Shown one piece after another: positions 18,421 to 25,129 of a DNA stretch of 64,000 nucleotides (positions are counted from its first letter, which is position 1; each line of letters starts with the position of its first letter). Position numbers and translations under genes: made by a program. This DNA comes from CBDFMR01 sp965249765 (GTDB lineage: Bacteria > Bacteroidota > Bacteroidia > Chitinophagales > Saprospiraceae): positions 180,954-244,953 of the forward strand of contig CBDFMR010000003.1 of the NCBI GenBank assembly GCA_965249765.1. Direction: 5' to 3'. Below the pieces are notes generated by a model. The model saw nothing but the letters and a program-made list of their open reading frames with translations. It made no database searches and was not told the origin of the DNA.

Positions 18421-19515
18421 CTACACCGCGTGCTTTAGTTGATTATCCGTCTTATGGGCCTCACGTGCAAGTTCTATCAATGTGCTTATCAACTTGGTAT
18501 ATTTCAATCCTGTCGCTTCCCATAATTTAGGATACATGCTGATCTTGGTAAATCCCGGAATAGTATTTACCTCATTGATGATTAGACTACCATCATGTTT
18601 CATAAAAAAATCAACTCTTGTCATGCCCATACACTCTAGTATCTTATAAGCGATACAGGCCACCGCTCGTATCTCATCTGACTTGTCATCATCAAGCATC
18701 GCCGGAATCTGAAGGGCAGCACCATCATCGTCTACATATTTATTGTCAAAGGAATACCAGGAGGATTTGGGTAATACCTCTCCGATGACTGAAGCACGTG
18801 GCTCATCATTGCCGAGTACAGCGCATTCCAGCTCTCTTCCCATCACTTTCTCTTCTATAATAAGCTTGGTGTCATAAAGAAAGGCCTCTTTTAGAGCTTG
18901 CTCATATTCATCCTTATTGGCCACGAAGCTTATGCCCACGGACGACCCCAGATTGGCAGGTTTGACAAATATTTCACTCCCCAGCTGGGCAGAGATTTTC
19001 TCATAGGATATCGAGGTTTCTTCGCCTCTGCGTAATGTCACAAAGTCTGCAATTCCTAAGCCGGCATCTCTGAGCAACCGTTTGGTCACGTCTTTATCCA
19101 TACCAATTGCTGATCCTGCAATACCACATCCAACACAAGGTATATTGGCGAGACGGGCAAAGCCCTGGACAGAACCATCTTCTCCAAAAGTTCCATGTAG
19201 AACAGGAAAAATGACATCTATTCTACCCAATGACGAGGAATCTGATCTATCGAGAATCACTGACTCCCCAGCATTTTGAGAGAGAATGATGGGGGTTCCG
19301 CCGGGTTTGATACCAATGTTCTTAGGACCATCACCCGTAAACAACTCCAATGAGTTTTCATTGAGGAGCCACCGACCATTTTTATCTATGCCGATCAATA
19401 CGGCTTCGTATTTTTCGCGATCAAGTGCTTCTATCACATTCTTTGCTGATAGCAATGAGATTTCATGCTCGGTTGATCGTCCTCCAAATAAAATGGCTAT
19501 TCGCAGTTTATTCAA
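18421..19515 (-). CDS. ddl: D-alanine--D-alanine ligase
   Basis: 364 residues, the length of DdlA/B-type enzymes. It makes D-Ala-D-Ala for peptidoglycan in the cytoplasm. Visible signatures are LFGGRSTEHEISLLSA (about 9-24), VIFPVLHGTFGEDGSVQG (about 102-119), FVKPANLGSSVGIS (about 186-199), and the ATP-grasp/metal site EVNTIPGFTKISMYPKLW (about 318-335). It stands alone, with no other cell-wall gene beside it. A minus-strand TATATTTG (19530-19537) lies 15-22 bp upstream. Confidence 0.96.
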   Translation of the reverse strand: MNKLRIAILFGGRSTEHEISLLSAKNVIEALDREKYEAVLIGIDKNGRWLLNENSLELFTGDGPKNIGIKPGGTPIILSQNAGESVILDRSDSSSLGRIDVIFPVLHGTFGEDGSVQGFARLANIPCVGCGIAGSAIGMDKDVTKRLLRDAGLGIADFVTLRRGEETSISYEKISAQLGSEIFVKPANLGSSVGISFVANKDEYEQALKEAFLYDTKLIIEEKVMGRELECAVLGNDEPRASVIGEVLPKSSWYSFDNKYVDDDGAALQIPAMLDDDKSDEIRAVACIAYKILECMGMTRVDFFMKHDGSLIINEVNTIPGFTKISMYPKLWEATGLKYTKLISTLIELAREAHKTDNQLKHAV

Positions 19516-19529
19516 TGCTCATTTTTTTA

Positions 19530-19537
19530 CAAATATA
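19530..19537 (-). promoter_or_regulatory. Bacteroidota -7 box (TATATTTG) for ddl
   Basis: The minus strand reads TATATTTG, matching TAnnTTTG, 15-22 bp ahead of the ddl start codon. Confidence 0.45.
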
Positions 19538-19623
19538 ATATCCTGACTGAGGCAATTCGGCAACATATTGCAGCTTTTATACATGTGATGACTCAAATCT
19601 ATTGAAGATTATTTTTATTTCTC

Positions 19624-19635
19624 AGGCAACCTCTA
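19624..19635 (+). promoter_or_regulatory. Candidate ECF promoter element AGGCAACCTCTA upstream of the sigma gene
   Basis: AGGCAACCTCTA occurs here and again at 22381-22392 in front of the lipoprotein gene. Its centre GCAACC resembles the -35 box (GGAAC-type) of ECF sigma promoters. Here it lies 39-50 bp before the TTG at 19674, which argues that translation begins there and not at the more upstream TTG at 19602. Autoregulation by the ECF sigma factor is inferred, not shown. Confidence 0.45.
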
Positions 19636-19673
19636 GCTATCTTGGGCATAATACAATTGATAGAAATACTAGA

Positions 19674-20198
19674 TTGATACCAGAGAATCTAATTAGAGAA
19701 GCCCAACAAGGCTCACATGATGCGTATCAAAGCATTTATAAATGCCATAAAAGGCAGTGGTATGCTATTTGCATGAGGTATCAGGTTAGCGAGTTTGATG
19801 CTAAAGATTGTTTGCAGGAAGCATTGATTAAAATATTTACGAAAATTAGTCAATTCGATGACACTAAGGGGAGCTTCGAAGCTTGGACAGCTAGGGTTGT
19901 GGTTAATGAAAATTTGATGTTCCTTCGTAAGAAGAAATCAATGTCCGAATTTGAACCGATTGAGCATGTTCTGGCACCCATCATAGAAGATGACGAAAAT
20001 GATCTATCTGCACTTGGGTTGACTAAAATGATTCAAGCTTTACCCAAGGGGTATAGAACTGTTTTCAATCTCTATGTTGTTGATGGGTTTTCCCACCAAG
20101 AGATTTCTGAAATACTGGCGATAAGTGTTGGGGCGTCAAAATCACAGTTATCAAAAGCAAGAAAATTATTAAGACACCAACTAGAAGTAGTACTTTAA
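19674..20198 (+). CDS. ECF-type RNA polymerase sigma factor
   Basis: About 174 residues from the chosen TTG start (the frame is open from 19602). Region 2 (ENLIREAQQGSHDAYQSIYK to DAKDCLQEALIKIFTKISQFD, with F and W after it) binds core polymerase and the -10. Region 4 (ALPKGYRTVFNLYVVDGFSHQEISEILAISVGASKSQLSKARK) is the -35-binding helix-turn-helix. There is no region 3, as expected for ECF factors. Nine bases separate it from a membrane-anchored partner, the usual sigma/anti-sigma arrangement. The start was picked because a candidate promoter motif lies inside the longer ORF. Confidence 0.88.
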   Translation: MIPENLIREAQQGSHDAYQSIYKCHKRQWYAICMRYQVSEFDAKDCLQEALIKIFTKISQFDDTKGSFEAWTARVVVNENLMFLRKKKSMSEFEPIEHVLAPIIEDDENDLSALGLTKMIQALPKGYRTVFNLYVVDGFSHQEISEILAISVGASKSQLSKARKLLRHQLEVVL

Positions 20199-20207
20199 CC
20201 GACTAGA

Positions 20208-21638
20208 ATGCAAGAGAATAAATATTCGGAATTAGATAAATTGTTTCAGTCCAGATTGAAGAATGTTGGGCAAGACACTACTTGGAATGATCCGGGTGAT
20301 AAGCCGCTGCATTATGCCTTGGAACACATGGTAAAAAGAAAAAGAAGAAAGAGACCATTTCTTTTTCTATTGCTAGGATCTTTGTTTTTAGTTACGGCAT
20401 TATCATTTATAATTTATCAAGGAATGGGTCGTATCGATAAACTGGAAGAAAAGGTGGAAAATTTCACTGTTGCTACGACAACTGGAAATGCTTCTGGAAA
20501 CGAAGAATTTCCGGCACAGGTTACGGGGAAGCTACCAGTAACGGAGATTTCTTCTGAAACGAATGGCTTCTCTGAAATGTCAGACCTTGTTTCAGAAGAC
20601 CTGCCTTCTGTTTTTGATTCCAGACGAAATAATATAAGTACTCAGCAGACGATTTCAACAACTGTTGAGGATAATAAAGTATCGATAATATCTCGATCCG
20701 ATGTCTTATACCATCCTTCGAGTAAGGGTAAGAGAATAAAAGAAAGTATGGCTCGTGATTCGCATGTTGCCGCGTTGGAAATGCTTAGTTTATTCCCTCT
20801 GCTTACCGATAATGAAAGGGTAAGACTTAATACTTCATTTGTTAATCCTAATTCCGAAGGAGTAGATATTAGGAATATGGTTTATATAAAAGGTGGCCTT
20901 ACCTCTTCGAGTTTTAGCATGACTAACTTGCCAGAGGTTACCTATTCACTTACCGAGTATGATCATTCGTACGTGGGATATCAAATGGGGGGTGGTCTCC
21001 TAATGGGCATTACGGATCACCTAGGACTTGATGTCAGTTTAGCAGTGAGGAAGATGACCAATAAGAGCATCTATCGTGACACCAGAATGTACGATATCGC
21101 CAATGAAACGCTTGACTCTGATGGCAACTGGATCTACGAAGACAATCTTGACGTCACCTCTCCCATAGGGTTGCATCCCGCACATTTAAGAGCATCTATA
21201 AGCCCAGGAATGTTCGAGCACGAAGGTGCATTGATTCATCAAAGTGATATTCGGCAGGACTTTTTCTTGCTCCAGTTAGGCGTGGCACCTTATTACTCTG
21301 TTGCTGTATCAGATCACTGGTCTATTGGAATAGGTGTTGGTCCTGATATACACTATGTGATCAGTGGAAAAAATACAATGAACACTAGTCTCAAATCTGA
21401 CAATGATGTTGAAATGAAGGACAGTTTTTTATCAGACAATGAAGGAGTGAATCAATGGACACTTGGTCTACGAGGTAAAGTCAATGTCAACTACCATATA
21501 TCGGATCGGTATTCCCTAGGTGTTCAGTTGGATCGGTCATATAGACTTAGTTCTCTGAGGAAAACACAGTCTGGAGGAGATATAAGGACTTTTTATAAAG
21601 ATCTCGGGCTGTCAGTGGTTGCGGGTAAGCGATTCTAA
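20208..21638 (+). CDS. Membrane-anchored ECF partner with C-terminal beta-barrel-like domain
   Basis: 476 residues. A short cytoplasmic N-terminus (1-50, with WNDPGDKPLHYALEHMVKRKRRKRP) precedes one membrane helix (FLFLLLGSLFLVTALSFIIY, about 51-70), a coil and Ser/Thr-rich linker (about 75-220), and a C-terminal part of about 250 residues with alternating hydrophobic strands and aromatic ends (MVYIKGGLTSSSF, YQMGGGLLMGITDHLGLDVSLAV, FFLLQLGVAPYYSVAVSDHWSIGIGVG, GLSVVAGKRF). That part resembles an outer-membrane beta-barrel or PorT-like domain. It starts 9 bp after the ECF sigma gene, so an anti-sigma or signal-transmission role is plausible but unproven. Confidence 0.7.
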   Translation: MQENKYSELDKLFQSRLKNVGQDTTWNDPGDKPLHYALEHMVKRKRRKRPFLFLLLGSLFLVTALSFIIYQGMGRIDKLEEKVENFTVATTTGNASGNEEFPAQVTGKLPVTEISSETNGFSEMSDLVSEDLPSVFDSRRNNISTQQTISTTVEDNKVSIISRSDVLYHPSSKGKRIKESMARDSHVAALEMLSLFPLLTDNERVRLNTSFVNPNSEGVDIRNMVYIKGGLTSSSFSMTNLPEVTYSLTEYDHSYVGYQMGGGLLMGITDHLGLDVSLAVRKMTNKSIYRDTRMYDIANETLDSDGNWIYEDNLDVTSPIGLHPAHLRASISPGMFEHEGALIHQSDIRQDFFLLQLGVAPYYSVAVSDHWSIGIGVGPDIHYVISGKNTMNTSLKSDNDVEMKDSFLSDNEGVNQWTLGLRGKVNVNYHISDRYSLGVQLDRSYRLSSLRKTQSGGDIRTFYKDLGLSVVAGKRF

Positions 21639-21710
21639 TCTTCAGACAGATAGTATGGGCAAGGAGTGCTTACGTGAGTGTGTTCAACTTGGCAGAATTG
21701 TATGATGTTT

Positions 21711-22159
21711 TCAATTATGACAGATTTCTGAGGGTTGATTTATACCGATAATCTTACCTCCATTTTCATTTACTATTCTTTGTATGGCAACATTTTTAAT
21801 AATCAATTGGCCATTGTTTCTAATGGTGCCGTAGTTAAGAATTCCATTGTTATAAGTATTTGAACCATCATTAAGTAGTATTCCAGTATTGGCAATGGTT
21901 AGTCTTGCATTACCTTGCACAAACAAATGTGGAATAACGATAACCTGTTTACTGGTAATTGGATAGAAATTTCCGCTTGTAGATATATCTGCTATATAGA
22001 CATCTTCAAATTCAGTGGGTACTCTATCGGTACTCCAATTCTCTCCTACATTCCATGCTCGTTTCCCGGCTCTCCGCCTTTCCATACGGTTTGAGCTACA
22101 GAAGTAGAGAAGCAAAAACACAATAGTGTAACAATGAAATGAATAGGTTTAAGATTCAT
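21711..22159 (-). pseudogene. Short secreted beta-helix-like protein, frameshifted
   Basis: On the minus strand an ATG at 22159 starts a good signal peptide (MNLKPIHFIVTLLCFCFSTS then VAQTVWKGGEPG), but this frame soon hits a TAG. Shifting by one base near 22050-22060 continues as WNVGENWSTDRVPTEFEDVYIADIS and then beta-helix-like rungs (LFVQGNARLTIANTGILLNDG, GILNYGTIRNNGQLIIKN) to the stop at 21711. So one indel separates signal peptide and body. A sequencing error would give the same picture. The family resembles the N-terminal part of secreted surface proteins that often carry T9SS tails; here only about 150 residues exist and no sorting domain is seen. Confidence 0.6.
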
Positions 22160-22380
22160 GGTACATATTTAATGTGAGTTAATGAAGCACTGCATTACGG
22201 CGAATGATAATTTTCAGCAATAGATTAGTTTCTCTCTACTATTATCTTCTTGAGTTAAGAGCGTTGCGTTTTTTTCAATTCTTTTTCCAAATAAGTACGT
22301 CAAGTGCAGATTGATTCTTTTATGTCTTCCCAAGGACGTTTCCATTTTTTTCTCATTTACGAGATTTTTAGAGTTGTCTT

Positions 22381-22392
22381 AGGCAACCTCTA
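22381..22392 (+). promoter_or_regulatory. Second copy of the AGGCAACCTCTA motif, upstream of the lipoprotein
   Basis: Identical 12-mer to 19624-19635, 54 bp before the ATG of the lipoprotein gene. Flanks also agree (CTTAGGCAACCTCTAAT against CTCAGGCAACCTCTAGC). It suggests the ECF sigma gene and this lipoprotein belong to one regulon. Confidence 0.45.
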
Positions 22393-22445
22393 ATTTTTCA
22401 ATACATATTGGTAGTGTTAAACAAATAAAAAATAAATTAATCATT

Positions 22446-23321
22446 ATGTTAATGAAATCAGTTTTTAGAATTTTATCAGTGCTAATTGTTTTGAGTATTG
22501 TATCATGTGGAGATGATGATCCCGCTACATCTGACTTGCGATTTGCGATATCAGGTTTGGAAGATTTAGGGAGTGGATTTGCATATGAAGGTTGGATAAT
22601 CGTAGATGGATCACCTGTCAGTACTGGTGTCTTTACTGTAGATGGAAGTGGCCAGCTCTCGTCAACAAGTTTTTCACTTACAGAATCTCAGTTAAACAGT
22701 GCAAGCACTTTTGTATTAACTATTGAGCCAAGTCCTGACAATGATCCAGCACCTAGCGATGTCCATATTTTGGCGGGGGATTTTTCTGGCAATAGTGCTA
22801 CTTTGAGTATAGCGCATGGAGCAGCTTTGGGTAATTCATTTGCTACGTCCTCAGGCGACTACATACTTGCAACACCTACCAATGGCAGCGATAATAATGA
22901 GAAGAGTGGTATCTGGTTTTTAGATATAAGTTCAGGTTCTCCTATGCAAGGCCTCGACCTACCTAGCCTACCTGCGGGTTGGGTCTATGAAGGATGGGTA
23001 GTTATGGATGGCATTCCTGTGACCACAGGTACATTTACTTCAGTGACAGAAGAAGATAGTTCTGCGCCATATAGTGGGTCAGATCCAGGCCCTCCTTTTC
23101 CAGGTGAGGATTTTCTACAGTCAGCACCAGCGGGACTAAACTTTCCTACAGATATTTCTGGCGGAACAGCAGTCATAAGTATCGAACCTGTACCTGACAA
23201 CAGTTCTGCCCCTTTCACTTTAAAACCACTTGTGGGAATGATTCCTTCTGATGCCGATGATCATGTGGTTTATCCTATGATGCAGAACCTAAACTTCCCT
23301 ATGGGCAGCGTAACCAGGTAA
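22446..23321 (+). CDS. Lipoprotein with two RskA-C-like (YEGW) repeats
   Basis: 291 residues. Lipoprotein signal peptide (ILSVLIVLSIVSCGDDD; Cys about residue 22) indicates a membrane-anchored envelope protein. Two homologous halves follow, each carrying YEGW(I/V)(I/V)xDGxPV(S/T)TGxFT (about 45-60 and 182-198) and ending in (F)xxxxxIEPxPDN (about 98 and 240). This pattern resembles the C-terminal domain of RskA-type anti-sigma factors, though here it is exported and lacks a sigma-binding part. It lies next to the ECF sigma operon and shares its upstream motif, so it may be a target or modulator. A hairpin terminator follows. Confidence 0.75.
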   Translation: MLMKSVFRILSVLIVLSIVSCGDDDPATSDLRFAISGLEDLGSGFAYEGWIIVDGSPVSTGVFTVDGSGQLSSTSFSLTESQLNSASTFVLTIEPSPDNDPAPSDVHILAGDFSGNSATLSIAHGAALGNSFATSSGDYILATPTNGSDNNEKSGIWFLDISSGSPMQGLDLPSLPAGWVYEGWVVMDGIPVTTGTFTSVTEEDSSAPYSGSDPGPPFPGEDFLQSAPAGLNFPTDISGGTAVISIEPVPDNSSAPFTLKPLVGMIPSDADDHVVYPMMQNLNFPMGSVTR

Positions 23322-23349
23322 AACAAGAGATTAACATTACTCAATGGGG

Positions 23350-23384
23350 GGTCATTGGTACAAAGGGAACCAGTGACCTTTTTT
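23350..23384 (+). terminator. Rho-independent terminator after the lipoprotein gene
   Basis: Imperfect stem GGTCATTGGTAC / GAACCAGTGACC with loop AAAGG, followed by six T. It lies 29 bp after the lipoprotein stop. Confidence 0.7.
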
Positions 23385-23498
23385 CTTAAGGTATACATTT
23401 CACCGTATATTCCCGTATGGCTGTCGTAAGTCCGTTTGCATCAGTTAAGATTATCTGCCAGGTCATTTATGATGTGCACTACAATATCAGTTTTATTG

Positions 23499-24074
23499 GT
23501 CTCAGTTAAAGGTTTAAAACCTCGCACTTTAGTGCGAAAAATTTATTAGAATTATCTTTGTGAAAAAACAAAGATGTCAGACTATCGAACGGGTTCACAT
23601 ACAAAGACGAGATTGACAATACATCGTGGTGTGGGTTACAAAATATCGTTATCCAGTCCTTAAAGGAGAAGTTCAAAAGCGTTGTCGAGCGTTACTAATT
23701 CAAGATTGTGATGCATTGGACATCAAAATTTTGAAAGGAGTAGTGAGTAAAGATCATGTCCACATGCATATAGAAATTTCTCCAAAGTTGTCAACTAGTG
23801 AAATCATGAAACAACTGAAAGGAAGAAGTTCTCGACTTTTGCAAAAAGAGTATCCCAAATTAAAAAAACGGTATTGGGGACAACGATTTTGGGCAAAAGG
23901 CTTTGGTGCATTTAGCACAGGAAATATTACCGAAGAAATGGTTCAAGAATATATTGAACACCATCGGAAACCATCGAATAAAGATCGAGACAACTTTTTT
24001 CTCGAATAATTTAAACTCCGACTTTTAGTCGGACTATATTTCAACCCACCTACTTTCAGTAGGTGGTAGTTTAG
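23499..24074 (+). mobile_element. IS200/IS605-group element (copy A)
   Basis: About 576 bp. The left end begins GTCTCA and the right end closes on AGTTTAG, as in the second IS200-like element at 42627-43182, whose borders can be fixed exactly. Subterminal hairpins typical of these single-strand transposons are CGCACTTTAGTGCG near the left end, and CCGACTTTTAGTCGG and CCACCTACTTTCAGTAGGTGG at the right. There are no terminal inverted repeats. The Y1 transposase it carries is frameshifted. Confidence 0.8.
23574..24009 (+). pseudogene. IS200-like Y1 transposase, 5' frameshift
   Basis: The main frame (from GTG 23626) encodes 127 residues: VWVTKYRYPVLKG, the HUH motif in VSKDHVHMHIE (about residues 46-50), LKGRSSRLLQKEYP, YWGQRFWAKGFG, and the catalytic Tyr in EEMVQEYIEHH. 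It should begin 17 residues earlier: ATG 23574 gives MSDYRTGSHTKTRLTIH, which fits the family, but one extra base near 23622-23626 puts it out of frame. Without these residues the first beta-strand is lost, so the enzyme is probably inactive unless GTG initiation rescues it. Confidence 0.75.
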
Positions 24075-24245
24075 TTTGATCAGCGAGGTCATGGTTGTCG
24101 TTCAGGACATTCCAAGATAGTCTATATTCTTTTGGACTCAAAACACTTGTTTATCAGGTAATAGACCCACGTATGATTTACTACGTATCTCCATATGCTG
24201 ATGGTTTGGCTGCTGGGGTTTTATAACTTAGAGTATTGGAATGAA

Positions 24246-24271
24246 AAAAGGGAATCGTTTGATTCCCTTTT
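24246..24271 (-). terminator. Terminator of the tRNA-Lys transcript
   Basis: Stem AAAAGGGAATC / GATTCCCTTTT with loop GTTT, ending in a T run on the minus strand (the A run at 24244-24249), just beyond the tRNA 3' end. Confidence 0.75.
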
Positions 24272-24276
24272 CTGAG

Positions 24277-24349
24277 TGATCGCTCTGGGGCTCGAACCCA
24301 GGGCCCACGCCTTAAAAGGGCGTTGCTCTACCAACTGAGCTAAGCGATC
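24277..24349 (-). tRNA. tRNA-Lys (anticodon UUU)
   Basis: 73-nt cloverleaf on the minus strand: acceptor GATCGCT/AGCGATC with discriminator A, D arm GCTC-AGTTGGTA-GAGC, anticodon arm ACGCC-CTTTTAA-GGCGT with TTT anticodon, T arm CTGGG-TTCGAGC-CCCAG. CCA is not encoded (the next bases read CTC). A minus-strand TATCTTTG promoter box lies at 24378-24385 and a terminator follows directly. Confidence 0.95.
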
Positions 24350-24377
24350 ATCAACAATCTTTTATAAAATTGCAGCG

Positions 24378-24385
24378 CAAAGATA
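24378..24385 (-). promoter_or_regulatory. -7 box (TATCTTTG) for tRNA-Lys
   Basis: The minus strand reads TATCTTTG about 30 bp upstream of the tRNA 5' end, a perfect TAnnTTTG match. Confidence 0.5.
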
Positions 24386-24423
24386 AAGTCTATTTTAATT
24401 TCTCCAACTGACAACAGCAGAAG

Positions 24424-24804
24424 TTACTGTTCTTCACCACTCAATTCTCTCTGTATATCCTCCATCATCACAAAATCGATAGATTCACTCACTGTCGGTA
24501 TAATACTTAAGATGGTCTCTAGTCGAGATATATCTATGAGTCTCTTCACGGTAGGGTGCACTATTCCTGTCACTACAAACGATCCATAGTTTTTCCAAAG
24601 TCTATTGGCTGTAAGGATAGAACTGAGACCAGACGAATCCACATACTTGACGTTGGTAAGGTCAAATATTAAATTCTTCACTCCTTCATTTCTGAAGAAA
24701 ACAAACTCTGATTTTAGGTCTGGTGCGATGAGAGAATTAAGATTCTCTTCATCAAGCTGGAATACCGTATATCTGTCTTGCTTGTCTAATGTAAATTTCA
24801 TCAA
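24424..24804 (-). CDS. STAS-domain protein (anti-sigma antagonist-like)
   Basis: 126 residues, a single STAS domain as in SpoIIAA/RsbV-type antagonists. Signatures are LIFDLTNVKYVDSSGLSSILTANRLWKNYGSFVVTG (about 44-79), with the Ser of DSSG being the usual phosphorylation site. It probably works in a partner-switch with a kinase/anti-sigma factor, or in a STAS-regulated membrane complex; neither partner is nearby. A TAACTTTG box lies on the minus strand at 24827-24834. Divergent from clpC. Confidence 0.88.
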   Translation of the reverse strand: MMKFTLDKQDRYTVFQLDEENLNSLIAPDLKSEFVFFRNEGVKNLIFDLTNVKYVDSSGLSSILTANRLWKNYGSFVVTGIVHPTVKRLIDISRLETILSIIPTVSESIDFVMMEDIQRELSGEEQ

Positions 24805-25129
24805 TTATTGGTTTCTAAAAGCGCTGCAAAGTTATTCTTTTTACTCAAAATCAATATATCTGACTGATCAATGTATTTTTTAGTCACATTGTGTATTTTT
24901 ACTATACCAATCTAGAGAACGGACGATATCGTCTTGTCCTTCTTATTTCTACTGTGGTAGATCAATTGTCAGTTAGGCAGATGTTCATGCCGATGCAGGT
25001 AAGATAAAACCTCATCTGTATGACATAAGTTCCGATTTTCTTAGTTGGCATACTATTTAAGGACTATTTAAGATATCAGATATGGATTACTACGTTTAGA
25101 ATGTTTAATATTGTTACTGAAGAAGCCCA
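24805..25129. other. Intergenic region between the STAS gene and clpC
   Basis: 325 bp between divergent genes. A minus-strand TAACTTTG box (24827-24834) serves the STAS gene. I see no clear TAnnTTTG box, CtsR/CIRCE-type operator or hairpin for clpC on the plus strand. The remainder holds nothing recognisable. Confidence 0.5.

Noticed and set aside
24075..24240. Possible remnant of a gene split by IS200 copy A
   Set aside because: Joining the flanks gives no frame that I recognise; left as non-coding.
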